NCBI GenBank assembly: GCA_964457335.1
Contig: CAYWGD010000023.1
Location: 1 to 64,000, forward strand
DNA length: 64,000 nucleotides
Source of the DNA: CAJBVW01 sp964457335
Lineage (GTDB): Bacteria > Myxococcota_A > UBA796 > SXON01
Direction: 5' to 3'
Numbering within the stretch: the stretch's first letter is position 1; each line of letters starts with the position of its first letter. The position numbers and the translations under genes were made by a program. This document shows, piece by piece, positions 55,532-64,000 of the stretch. The notes below the pieces were generated by a model that saw only the letters and a list, made by a program, of their open reading frames with translations, was not told where the DNA came from and did no database searches.

Positions 55532-56191
55532 GTGCTCGAACAGAAGGTCCTCGCCCTGGCCCTCACCGGCACGACGGGCATCCTGTGGCTCCTTGTCGCG
55601 CTGTCGATCGTCTGCCTCGCCGTAGCCGTCGAACGCGGCATCGTCCTCGCGCTCGCCGGGCGGGACACCGCCTCCATCGATCGGGCGGTCGCCAGGTACG
55701 TGACGGAGGGCGACCCGGCACCCCTCTCCGCGTCGCTCCGCGTCACGGAGACGGCCGCCACGCGCGTCCTCCGCGCGACGCTCGCCGCCCTGCCCCACGG
55801 GGCGGCGACCGTGGACGAGGAGCTGACGAGCGCGCTGATCACGGAGCGGGCGCGGCTGGACCGAGGCCTCGCGATCCTCGGCACGACGGGCTCGAACGCT
55901 CCCTTCATCGGCCTCCTCGGCACCGTCCTCGGGATCGTCCGCGCCTTCCACGAGCTCGCCGCCAACACCAGCGCCGGCAATTCCGCCGTCATGGCGGGGA
56001 TTTCGGAGGCGCTCGTCGCCACCGCGGTGGGCCTGTTCGTGGCGATTCCGGCGGTCGTCCTGTACAACGCCCTGCAGCGCCGGGTGAAGTCCCTCCTCGC
56101 GCACGCCGAAGCCGCGGCCCACCGGGTGTCCGGGCGCGCCCGGTCGAGCCAGGACGAACCCACGGCCGCCGCCCCCCGGTTGGTGCCGTGA
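55532..56191 (+). CDS. exbB: ExbB/TolQ-type proton-channel protein
   Basis: GTG 55532 follows ggaggcag; 219 aa. Three transmembrane helices, the third region with the family signature APFIGLLGTVLGIVRAFHEL, then EALVATAVGLFVAIPAVVLYN. With ExbD it forms the proton-driven motor that energises TonB. First gene of a five-gene operon (exbB, exbD, tonB, receptor, lipoprotein) whose members overlap by 1-4 nt. Confidence 0.95.
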   Translation: MLEQKVLALALTGTTGILWLLVALSIVCLAVAVERGIVLALAGRDTASIDRAVARYVTEGDPAPLSASLRVTETAATRVLRATLAALPHGAATVDEELTSALITERARLDRGLAILGTTGSNAPFIGLLGTVLGIVRAFHELAANTSAGNSAVMAGISEALVATAVGLFVAIPAVVLYNALQRRVKSLLAHAEAAAHRVSGRARSSQDEPTAAAPRLVP

Positions 56192-56616
56192 TGGGCGCGC
56201 GCCTCGACTCGGACGACGACATCGTCACCGAGATCAACGTCACGCCGCTGGTCGACGTCGTCCTCGTCGTGCTCGTCATCTACATGGTGACGGCGAGCGC
56301 GCTCGGGAAGCAGGCCCTGCCGGTCGACCTCCCCCGGGCGAGCACCGGCGAGCAGGTCGAGGCGCCCCGCACGCTCTCGGTGACGCTCGGCGGAGATGGG
56401 CAGATCGCGGTGGACGGCGTGCCGTCGTCGGCGGACGCGTTCGTCGCGGCGCTCCGGGAGGCCCACCGGTCGTCCGCCGACCTGACCGTCCTCGTGGCGG
56501 CGGACACGCACGCCGAGCACGGCCGCGTGGTCTGGGTGCTGGACACCGTCCGGGCGGAGGGCATCGATCACTTCGCCGTCCAGGTCGACCCGGCCGGGGG
56601 CATCGCCCCCCGATGA
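56191..56616 (+). CDS. exbD: ExbD/TolR-type protein
   Basis: 141 aa. One transmembrane helix with the proton-carrying Asp in EINVTPLVDVVLVVLVIYMV, then a periplasmic domain (LSVTLGGDGQIAVDG ... VWVLDTVRAEGIDHFAVQVD). The ATG shares one base with the exbB stop codon, so the two are tightly coupled. Confidence 0.95.
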   Translation: MGARLDSDDDIVTEINVTPLVDVVLVVLVIYMVTASALGKQALPVDLPRASTGEQVEAPRTLSVTLGGDGQIAVDGVPSSADAFVAALREAHRSSADLTVLVAADTHAEHGRVVWVLDTVRAEGIDHFAVQVDPAGGIAPR

Positions 56617-57311
56617 GGTCCGTCGGGAGGTTCGCCCCCGCAGCGGGTGTGTGCGTCTCGCTCGCGACGCACGCGGTGCTGCTGCTCTTGTCCGTGGCTT
56701 CGCCCCCGCCCCCGCCGGCCCCGCCCGCGCGCGTACGGATCGAGCTGCGTGCGGCCGTCCCGCCGCCCCCGCCACCGCCGCCACCCCAGGTCCCGACGCC
56801 GCCTCGCGCCAAATCGATGGCCGCCCGGCGCCACCCCTCCGAACCCGCGCCTCAGGCTCCCGCACCGCCGACGCCGGCAGTCGCGCCGTCCGCGACGCCG
56901 GTCCCCTTGATGGTCCCCAGCCTCTCCGCGACATCGTTCTCGCCGACGGGAGGCTTCGCGGTGCCCGTGGGCGGAGGGGGCGGCGCGCCCGCGACCGCAC
57001 CATCCGGGTCCGGGAGCGGGGGCGACGGGGGTGGACCGGACGAGCCGGCACGCGTCCGCTCCAAGCCGGTGCTCGATGTGCCCGAGGCCGCGCGCGTCGC
57101 CCGCGTCGAGGGCTCGTGGACCATCCTCGTCGACGTGGACGCCGAGGGGCGCCCCGTCCGCGCGCGCGCGGCGGCCCCGATCGGATGGGGGCTCGACGAG
57201 GCGTGCGCGGAGGCGTGGATGCGCTCGCGCTGGCGCGCGGCCCGATCGGGGGGCGTGCCGGTGGCCTCGTCTGGGAACCCCGTCCGTTGCACCGTCAGGG
57301 AGCAGAAATGA
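56613..57311 (+). CDS. tonB: TonB-family energy transducer
   Basis: 232 aa. An N-terminal membrane helix (VCVSLATHAVLLLLSVAS) is followed by a long Pro-rich periplasmic span (about 30-110, including poly-Pro runs), a Gly/Ser linker and a TonB C-terminal domain (about 145-232: SKPVLDVPEAARVARVEGSW, ILVDVDAEGRPVRARA, RSRWRAARSGGVPV). It overlaps exbD and the receptor gene by 4 nt each and should drive the receptor encoded next. Confidence 0.92.
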   Translation: MRSVGRFAPAAGVCVSLATHAVLLLLSVASPPPPPAPPARVRIELRAAVPPPPPPPPPQVPTPPRAKSMAARRHPSEPAPQAPAPPTPAVAPSATPVPLMVPSLSATSFSPTGGFAVPVGGGGGAPATAPSGSGSGGDGGGPDEPARVRSKPVLDVPEAARVARVEGSWTILVDVDAEGRPVRARAAAPIGWGLDEACAEAWMRSRWRAARSGGVPVASSGNPVRCTVREQK

Positions 57312-59896
57312 CCTGCATTTTCGCCCTCCTCGCGACGGCGCTCGCCCAGGAGCCGACGACGGGCGCCACCCCCGCGCCGGAACCCGCCGTCGTCCCGCCC
57401 GTCCTGGCGCAGTTCGTCGAGGCGCCCTGGCCGCCGGACGCGCCGCCCGATCCGGTCGAGGTGGTGCTCCGATTGACGATCGACGAGGGGGGCGGGGTCA
57501 CGGACGCCGCCGTGGTCACGTCGGGCGGCCCCGGCTTCGACGAAGCCGCCGTCGGCGCCGCGCGCCAGTTCGTGTTCTCGCCCGCCACGCGCGGCGGCGT
57601 ACCCGTCCCCGTGGTCCTGGACTTCTCGTACCGGTTCGCGCTCGCCCCCGCCCCCGCCGCGCCGGAAGCGGCGCCCGCCGCGGAGTCCCCCGTCCGCATC
57701 GACGGCGTGGTGCGGCAGATGGGCACCGGTCGTCCCCTCGCGGACGTGCTCGTCGCGGCGGGAGACACGTCCGCGCGGACCGACGCGGAGGGTCGTTTCG
57801 CCCTGCGCGGAGTCCCGGACGGCGCGTCCGTCGTCAACCTGACGCGGACCGGCTTCGTGCCGAGCCGGGAGACGATCACGCTCGGTGCGGGCGAGGCCGC
57901 GCACGTCACGTGGTGGGTGAAGGCCGAGGAATGGGCCGAGACCGAGGTCGTCGGCACCTGGGACAAGCCGCGCGACGAGGTCGTCCGCTACTCGCTGTCC
58001 ATGTCGGAGGTCCGGAAGGTCCCGGGCACGTTCGGCGACCCCATCCGCGTCGTCGAGACCCTGCCCGGCGCCGCCCGGCCCGCGTTCGGCACGGGCGAGC
58101 TCATCATCCGCGGGTCGAACCCCGAGGACACGGGCATCTACGTCGACGGCATCCGCATCCCGCGGATCTACCACCTCGGCGGCTACGAGTCGGTCATCGC
58201 CCCCGAGCTCGTCGGGGACGTGCAGTACTTCCCCGGGGACTTCGGGGTCGAGTACGGGCGGTCGACCGGCGGGGTGGTGAACGTCGTGTCGAAGACCGAC
58301 TACGGCGACCAACCCCGCCTCGTCTGGTCGACCGACTTCCTCGACAGCGGCGGCGTGTTCACCGGTCGCTTCGGCGACCACGAGGTGGGCATCGCGGCCC
58401 GGCGCTCCTACGTGGACGCGCTGCTCTCCCTGGTGCCCGTCGGGTCGTTCGCGTCGCCGGTTTGGAGCGACTACCAGCTGCGCTACGCCTGGAAGGGCCG
58501 GAAAGACATCGACCTCTCCTTCTTCGCGCTCGGCATGTGGGACAGCCTGAAGGTGTCCCTGCCGGAGGGCGGGTTCGGGCGCGGGAGCCTCGACGACGAC
58601 GGCGTCGCGAGTAGCACGATGGCGCACCGCCTGATCGGGCGCCTCGCGTGGCGGCCCGCCTCGACGTGGGAGCTGAGTGTCACCCCGTCGGTGGGCGTCG
58701 ACGTCGACTCCTCCTCCTTCGGCGGCCCCTTCGCCTCCGACACCGAGAAGTGGGAGGGGAGCCTCCGCGCCGAGGCCGCCTGGACGCCCTCGCCGCGGGT
58801 GGACGCCGTCGTCGGCGTGGACGCCATGGTCGGCACCAACGACAGCGCCTCGCAGGTGCCCACGGGTGGCGGAGGCGGCTTCGGTCCCGTGGGGGGCGGC
58901 GCCGACGGCGAGCGGGACGACACGGAGGAGGACGGCGCGGAGGACGACACCGACGTGTCCAACACGTTCACCCAGTGGTCGCCCGCCCTCTACGCCCGCG
59001 TCCGCGTGCGACCGCTCCGCGATCCCGACGCGCTCGTCATTACGCCGGGCCTGCGCCTGGAGACCGACCTCACGGAGTACGGCGACGCCGTGAGCCTCGA
59101 TCCCCGCCTGTCCGTGCGGTGGAAGCCGACGGGTTGGCTGGCGTTCACGGCCGGCGGCGGCCGCACGACACAGGCGCCGCAGGTGACGGATCGCACCGAG
59201 TTGGACGGCACCGCGAGCGGTGTCACCCCGGAGCACGCCTGGTCCGCCTCGGCGGGCGCCGAGCTCACGCCGCTCGACGGGGCGCTGCGGCTCACCGTGA
59301 CCGGGTTCGACAAGTACATGTACGACCTGGTCGTCAGCGGCGACGAGTTCGGGTTCGGGGAGTGGGCGAACAGCGGCGAGGGGCGTGCGTACGGGCTCGA
59401 GGCGATGGCGAAGCTCGAGCCCTTCCATGGCGCGTTCGGTTGGGTGTCCTACACGTTGTCACGGAGCGAGCGGAAGGACGACGAGGACGACGCCTGGCAC
59501 CGCTACGAGTACGATCAGACCCACAACCTCGTCGCCGTGGCCGGCTACCACCTCCCGTGGGAGATCGACGTCGGCGGGAAGTTCCAGTACACGACGGGGA
59601 ACCCCTACACCCAACAGTCCCCGGGCGACTTCGACGTGGACACCGGACGTTACACGCCCACCTCCGGGGAGGAGAACGGCGCCCGGCTGCCCCCCTACTA
59701 CGCGCTCGACCTGCGCATCGAGAAGGGCTTCACCTTCAAGCGCGCCCATCTCGGCGTCTACGCCGACTTCCTCAACGTCGTGAAGGGGGACAACCCGGAG
59801 TACGTCCTCTACAACTACGACTACAGCGAGGTCGGGTACGTCTCGGGCCTCCCCTTCATCCCCAACCTCGGTTTCGACCTGGAGGTGTTGTTTTGA
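57308..59896 (+). CDS. TonB-dependent receptor with an N-terminal TonB-type domain
   Basis: 862 aa. Signal peptide (MTCIFALLATALA), then at about 30-115 a domain like a TonB C-terminus (PPDPVEVVLRLTIDEGGGVT, AVGAARQFVFSPATRGGVPV), then a carboxypeptidase-regulatory-like beta sandwich (about 130-215), a plug (RVVETLPGAARPAFGTGELI, RGSNPEDTGIYVDG) and a 22-strand-type barrel ending GFDLEVLF with terminal Phe. A TonB-like domain built into the receptor has been noted in myxobacterial proteins, as I recall. Ligand unknown. Confidence 0.9.
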   Translation: MTCIFALLATALAQEPTTGATPAPEPAVVPPVLAQFVEAPWPPDAPPDPVEVVLRLTIDEGGGVTDAAVVTSGGPGFDEAAVGAARQFVFSPATRGGVPVPVVLDFSYRFALAPAPAAPEAAPAAESPVRIDGVVRQMGTGRPLADVLVAAGDTSARTDAEGRFALRGVPDGASVVNLTRTGFVPSRETITLGAGEAAHVTWWVKAEEWAETEVVGTWDKPRDEVVRYSLSMSEVRKVPGTFGDPIRVVETLPGAARPAFGTGELIIRGSNPEDTGIYVDGIRIPRIYHLGGYESVIAPELVGDVQYFPGDFGVEYGRSTGGVVNVVSKTDYGDQPRLVWSTDFLDSGGVFTGRFGDHEVGIAARRSYVDALLSLVPVGSFASPVWSDYQLRYAWKGRKDIDLSFFALGMWDSLKVSLPEGGFGRGSLDDDGVASSTMAHRLIGRLAWRPASTWELSVTPSVGVDVDSSSFGGPFASDTEKWEGSLRAEAAWTPSPRVDAVVGVDAMVGTNDSASQVPTGGGGGFGPVGGGADGERDDTEEDGAEDDTDVSNTFTQWSPALYARVRVRPLRDPDALVITPGLRLETDLTEYGDAVSLDPRLSVRWKPTGWLAFTAGGGRTTQAPQVTDRTELDGTASGVTPEHAWSASAGAELTPLDGALRLTVTGFDKYMYDLVVSGDEFGFGEWANSGEGRAYGLEAMAKLEPFHGAFGWVSYTLSRSERKDDEDDAWHRYEYDQTHNLVAVAGYHLPWEIDVGGKFQYTTGNPYTQQSPGDFDVDTGRYTPTSGEENGARLPPYYALDLRIEKGFTFKRAHLGVYADFLNVVKGDNPEYVLYNYDYSEVGYVSGLPFIPNLGFDLEVLF

Positions 59897-60804
59897 TGCT
59901 GCTCACCCTGGCGAGCGCGTGTTCGTCGCCCCAATTCACGCAAGAGTGGCTCGTCGACCGGACGCGCGTGCTCGCCGTCCGGGCCGAGCCTCCCGAGGCC
60001 GCGCCCGGCGCGATGATCACCTTGTCGGCCCTCGTCGTCGATCCCAACGGCGAACCCGAGGTCGCGTGGGTCGCGTGCACCGTCCCGATCGACTGCCCCG
60101 ACTACGCGGCGGTGCAGGCGCTCGCCGGCACGGACACGAGCACGCTCACCGCGGAAGAGCTCGCCGCCTGGCAGGCGGACGCCGCCGCGGCGGGCTTCCT
60201 CGCATTCGGGGCTGGCTTGTCCCCCACCCTCCTCGTCTCGGGCGGCGGGCCCCCCGACGGGCCCCCGGACACCGGGCCCCCGGACACCGGGCCCCCGGAC
60301 ACCGACGTCCCCGACAGCGGCTCCGCGGACACGGGCGCCCGCCCGACGACCTCGGAGCTCACGATCGTCCTCGACGTCGTGCCCGCTGGCAATTCACTCG
60401 CCGATGTCACGTTGGGAGACGCGGCGGCGACCGAGATCGCCACCAAGAGCGTGACCGTGTCCGACTCGGAGGCGCCGAACGCGAACCCCGTCGTGGCCGC
60501 GCTGAGATTCGACGGGGAGAGCGGAGCGACGGTGAGCCGCGGCGCGGTCATCCCGCTGGAGGCGACGCTCACGGACGGCTCCACCGAGTCCTACGTCGAC
60601 GCGGACGGCGAAACGCAGACCGAAAAGCCCACGTTCGGCTACTACGTGTCCGGCGGCTCGCTCATGCAGAGCAGCGCCTCCGCGGACAACCCCGAGGTCT
60701 CCTGGACGGCGCCCGAGACCACCGGAACGGTGAACGTCTGGGTGGTCGTCCGTGACGGGCGTGGGGGGATGGATTGGAAGGCGGCCACGGTGACGGTCGA
60801 CTGA
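59896..60804 (+). CDS. Lipoprotein of the TonB operon
   Basis: 302 aa; ATG overlaps the receptor stop and has GGAGGT 9 nt upstream. MLLTLASAC places a lipobox Cys at residue 9. Two Ig/beta-sandwich-like parts (about 20-110 and 150-302) flank a PPDTG-repeat linker (about 115-150). Its position last in the operon suggests a surface partner or substrate-binding protein of the receptor. No known family. Confidence 0.8.
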   Translation: MLLTLASACSSPQFTQEWLVDRTRVLAVRAEPPEAAPGAMITLSALVVDPNGEPEVAWVACTVPIDCPDYAAVQALAGTDTSTLTAEELAAWQADAAAAGFLAFGAGLSPTLLVSGGGPPDGPPDTGPPDTGPPDTDVPDSGSADTGARPTTSELTIVLDVVPAGNSLADVTLGDAAATEIATKSVTVSDSEAPNANPVVAALRFDGESGATVSRGAVIPLEATLTDGSTESYVDADGETQTEKPTFGYYVSGGSLMQSSASADNPEVSWTAPETTGTVNVWVVVRDGRGGMDWKAATVTVD

Positions 60805-60808
60805 GCCG

Positions 60809-61507
60809 TCACCGGCGGATCCCGAGCTGGTAGCCCGTGCCGCGCACCGACTTGATCAGGTCGGGATCCGCGCCCGCGTCCCGGAGCTTCCGGCGTATGC
60901 GGGCCACGTGGATGTCGACTCCGCGGTCGACACCGTCGTAGGCGATTCCGCGCAGGCCCGCGTAGAGCTCGTCCCGCGAGACGGGTTGGCCCACCCGTGT
61001 CGCGAGGTGCCAGAGGAGGTCGAACTCGGCGCCGGTCAGCGGCAGCGCCGCGTTGCCCACGCTGGCCGTGCGGATCGCCCGGTCGATGACCAGTCCGCCC
61101 AGCTGGAGGTAGTCGACGCCCGTGGCGCTCGCCGCCGCGCGTCGCAGGACGGCGTTCACGCGCGCGAGGAGTAGCCGCGGATCGACGGGCTTGGTCACGT
61201 AGTCGTCTGCGCCCATCTCCAGGCCGACGATCTGGTCGACGTCGGTGCGGCGCGCCGTGAGCATGATCACCCGGCCCGGGAAGGTCGGTCGGATCCGCCG
61301 GAACACCTCGAGCCCGTCCAATCCGGGGAGCATCAGGTCGAGCAGGACCACGTCCGGACACACCTCGAGCACGCGCCCCGCGGCTCGGTCGCCGCGCGTC
61401 TCGTGCGTCACCACGAAGCCGTGGCCGCGAAAGTACTCGACGAGGAGCTCGCCGAGGCGGAGATCGTCCTCCACGACGAGCAGGCGGGGGCCTGTCACTT
61501 GTGTCAT
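60809..61507 (-). CDS. OmpR-family response regulator
   Basis: 232 aa. Receiver domain with EDD (13-15), phospho-acceptor Asp57 in VVLLDLMLPG and Lys in YVTKPVD; C-terminal OmpR/PhoB winged helix (LTGAEFDLLWHLATRVGQPV ... HVARIRRKLRDAG ... VRGTGYQLG). ATG overlaps the stop of the Gly/Pro-rich gene by 4 nt. No kinase is adjacent; the kinase at 54113-55360 is the likely partner, with the exbB-to-lipoprotein operon between them as a plausible target. Confidence 0.94.
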   Translation of the reverse strand: MTQVTGPRLLVVEDDLRLGELLVEYFRGHGFVVTHETRGDRAAGRVLEVCPDVVLLDLMLPGLDGLEVFRRIRPTFPGRVIMLTARRTDVDQIVGLEMGADDYVTKPVDPRLLLARVNAVLRRAAASATGVDYLQLGGLVIDRAIRTASVGNAALPLTGAEFDLLWHLATRVGQPVSRDELYAGLRGIAYDGVDRGVDIHVARIRRKLRDAGADPDLIKSVRGTGYQLGIRR

Positions 61508-62223
61508 CCTCCCGACGCGGCCGGCTCGGCCGGCGCGGGGGACGCAGCGGGCGCGGCCGGCGCCGGCACGTAGACGCGCCGGAGGAAGATCACCTCGTCG
61601 CTCCCCGTCGACGCCTCCGCGACGACGATCAGCGTGTCGCCCTGCCGGAACAGCGTCTCGGTGAGGATTGCGCCCTTCGCCTTTCGCTCCAGGGCCACCC
61701 CGAACTCCGTCATCCGCGCGCGCACGCGCATCACCCCCGCGGGCGTGGTCACCTTGGCAGCGGGCCCACCCACGACCAACGTGACGGGCGGCGTCGGTCC
61801 CCACGCCACGGTGAGGCCGTCGTCCGTCGGGGAGACCTGCAGGCCAAAGGTCCCGCCGAGCAGGAGGCCCGCCAGCAGCGCCGGTCCTTCGGGAGGCCGT
61901 CCGGAACCGTCCCCGTCGGGGGCGCCTCCCGGCGGCCCGCCCATGCCACCACCCGGCGGCCCGCCGTCCATGCCACCACCCGGCGGTCCGCCGCCCATGC
62001 CACCACCCGGCGGCCCGCCGCCCATGCCACCGCCCGGCGGCCCACCCCCCATCCCGCCCCCCGGCGGCCCCTTGCCACCACCGCCCGGCGGCGGCTTCCC
62101 CATCGGAGCGAGCGCCGCGAGCGCACGCTCGGTCGCGTCGCTGCGCGACACGTCGAGCCGCCAGGCGCCGGCGAGATCGTCGGCGGGGCCCGCCAGGGCG
62201 GTGGAGAGCAGCAAGAACCACAT
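61504..62223 (-). CDS. Gly/Pro-rich secreted protein
   Basis: 239 aa from ATG 62223: signal MWFLLLSTALAGPADDLAG, then PPGGGMGG repeats (about 40-105), then a folded beta-rich domain (about 115-220: FGLQVSPTDDGLTVAWGPTP, FGVALERKAKGAILTETLFR, TLIVVAEASTGSDEVIFLRR). A start at 62256 would couple to the upstream stop, but the decayed copy at 52423 starts at the same place as 62223, and 62223 has aaagga upstream. Function unknown; duplicated once in the window. Confidence 0.72.
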   Translation of the reverse strand: MWFLLLSTALAGPADDLAGAWRLDVSRSDATERALAALAPMGKPPPGGGGKGPPGGGMGGGPPGGGMGGGPPGGGMGGGPPGGGMDGGPPGGGMGGPPGGAPDGDGSGRPPEGPALLAGLLLGGTFGLQVSPTDDGLTVAWGPTPPVTLVVGGPAAKVTTPAGVMRVRARMTEFGVALERKAKGAILTETLFRQGDTLIVVAEASTGSDEVIFLRRVYVPAPAAPAASPAPAEPAASGG

Positions 62224-62252
62224 GCGATGAATCCTTTGGTGAGGGATGGCGA

Positions 62253-63266
62253 TCACCGGTCGAGCAGCCGCGTCATCTCGAGGGTGAAGGAGAAGTTGGG
62301 GAGGTGGACGAGGCCGTCCGCGGACACGACCTCAGGCGGGGCCGGGCCGAAGGCGGGCGCCGCCATCGCGAAGGCGCGCTGCACGCAGTCGTCCACGGGG
62401 TTGCTGCCCGACGGACGGGTGACGACGAAGCCGTCGAGGGCCCCGTCCGCGCGCAACACGACGCGCACGCGTGTCACGTACACCGGCCTGGACAGGCCGA
62501 GGCGCGGTGACAGGTTGTCGACGTATCGGGACCAGTAGAAGTTGACCTGCCGGCGGATGTGGTTCAGGTACCGAGCGCCCGGCAGCGCCATCGTGTTCAG
62601 CGCGAGGGAGTCCCCGATCGCCTCGTCGAGCAGGTCGTTCTGGGGCGCTCCGATTGCCACGGCATCCTCGGCTTGGGCGCCCGCGGAGGTGCCGGGGCCC
62701 GGCAGGCGCGCCGGCAGCCACTTCGACGGAAGCAACGTGCGGGGTGGACCACCGGGGCCGGGCAGCGGCTCGGAGGCGTCCGCGGTCGGCGTAGCATCCT
62801 CCGCCTGGGTTGGATCCGACGAACCGCCCGTCTCGGCGTCGGGCCGCGACTCCGGGGAGTACGTCGGCGCCACCACCTCGGGGTTGACCTCGAACTTCTC
62901 GGTGCGCGACTCCCGCTCCACGCGATTGTCGTGCTCCGCGACGTAGTCGGCGTCCTCGGGAGCCTTCTCCTCCGCGGGAGGCGGCGTCTCCACGAGCTGC
63001 CGCGGCCGGGCAACTGGAGTTGGTTCCTGCGGCGGCGGTGGCGTCCGGGCCCGCTCCTTCAGGGCCTCCATGGATGGCACGTCGAGGGTGTCCGCGTCCA
63101 CGAACGTGACATTCATTGGCGCGTCCACGGGCGCTTGGAGGCGCCCGAACCACCGCGCCGCCAGGGGAAGCACCAACAGGTGCACGAGCAGCGAGAGGAG
63201 CACGACCACGACGATGGCCGTGGCGCGCGTGGATGTCGGGGGGCCCGCTGTTCGCATGGACGTCAC
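62253..63266 (-). CDS. TonB/TolA-like energy-transducing protein
   Basis: 337 aa. One N-terminal membrane helix (TAIVVVVLLSLLVHLLVLPL), a Pro/Glu-rich periplasmic span (about 70-215), and a TonB/TolA-type C-terminal domain (about 230-337: LNHIRRQVNFYWSRYVDNLS, VRVVLRADGALDGFVVTRPS, DDCVQRAFAMAAPAFG). It is separate from the tonB of the exb operon and faces the other way. ATG 63257 is an alternative start. It may serve another outer-membrane system, perhaps with the MacB-type exporter upstream. The 219 bp between them hold no gene I can support. Confidence 0.85.
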   Translation of the reverse strand: MTSMRTAGPPTSTRATAIVVVVLLSLLVHLLVLPLAARWFGRLQAPVDAPMNVTFVDADTLDVPSMEALKERARTPPPPQEPTPVARPRQLVETPPPAEEKAPEDADYVAEHDNRVERESRTEKFEVNPEVVAPTYSPESRPDAETGGSSDPTQAEDATPTADASEPLPGPGGPPRTLLPSKWLPARLPGPGTSAGAQAEDAVAIGAPQNDLLDEAIGDSLALNTMALPGARYLNHIRRQVNFYWSRYVDNLSPRLGLSRPVYVTRVRVVLRADGALDGFVVTRPSGSNPVDDCVQRAFAMAAPAFGPAPPEVVSADGLVHLPNFSFTLEMTRLLDR

Positions 63267-63485
63267 GGGATCCGGAGGTGGGCGCCAGACGGCGTGGTGC
63301 CCGTGCCAGCGCCCGGCGGCGCCCGCGGCGGGGCCGCGGCCACCCTCGTCTCAGGGAGGCGCGTCGGCGCGCGACGGAGGCACCCGAGCCGCCGACGATG
63401 GCGACGCCACCCTTGTCGCCGCGACGCGGAGCGGTCGCCCACACGAGCCCGTACGCGCCGAGGATGCCGACCGGACATCGCGCGC

Positions 63486-64000
<515 letters not shown>

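Noticed and set aside
61920..62090. Regular short repeats that could suggest a CRISPR or minisatellite
   Set aside because: They are in-frame codons for PPGGGMGG repeats of a secreted protein, with no spacer-repeat structure.

Overview
The window is very GC-rich DNA from a Gram-negative bacterium, most likely a myxobacterium or close relative (Myxococcota/'Deltaproteobacteria'). The evidence is the number of lipobox proteins with Asp/Thr-rich stalks, MopE-like DxDxDG/DCDD metal-binding motifs and FG-GAP propellers, a beta-propeller histidine kinase, a TonB-dependent receptor with a TonB-type domain fused to it, and pervasive 4-nt ATGA/GTGA gene overlaps. This placement is inference; there is no rRNA in the window. 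The organism-independent core consists of def, fmt, rpe, mscL and one tRNA-Pro(CGG).

Layout. 1-6.7 kb: a very large repeat-rich, toxin-like protein (probably cut by the window edge), its presumed immunity partner, then a rearranged zone holding a 409-bp copy of the toxin backbone joined to the tail of a lost AlkA-type DNA glycosylase, and an SDR gene. The rearranged block is bounded by direct copies of a three-hairpin repeat. 6.7-14.3 kb: DUF6496, NAD-dependent epimerase, mscL, DUF2188, an OPT transporter, and a propeller histidine kinase with its LuxR-type regulator. 14.3-17.9 kb (minus): a four-gene overlapping operon (SnoaL-like, frameshifted ThDP enzyme, KASIII-like, membrane protein) that looks like a small-molecule pathway. 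18-23.6 kb: a glycosyltransferase, an FG-GAP lipoprotein and a three-domain radical SAM/glycosyltransferase/methyltransferase fusion. 23.8-29.2 kb (minus): a His-rich outer-membrane barrel and an ABC-2/GldG-like/DUF4340 operon with no ATPase beside it. 29.3-35.4 kb: HEAT protein, methyltransferase and two surface lipoproteins. 35.5-39 kb (minus): DegT aminotransferase followed by two SPASM-type radical SAM enzymes. 39-47 kb: two tandem alkaline-phosphatase-superfamily lipoproteins, def-fmt, a Cys-patterned repeat protein, rpe and a sulfatase-fold lipoprotein.

47.3-50.2 kb is a metal locus: a ZIP/permease fusion with a His-rich tail, a Fur/Zur-type repressor and a secreted lipoprotein, with matching 12-bp palindromes upstream of the transporter and the repressor. 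50.3-51.9 kb is an islet between tRNA-Pro and a 15-bp copy of its 3' end; it holds a VapBC module and a truncated DHFR-like gene, and no integrase. 52-64 kb is an envelope module: CotH-like lipoprotein, histidine kinase, ExbB-ExbD-TonB-receptor-lipoprotein, OmpR regulator, Gly/Pro-rich secreted protein (with a decayed paralogue at 52 kb), a second TonB/TolA-like protein and the end of a MacB-type permease.

No CRISPR array, rRNA, complete transposase or integrase was seen.
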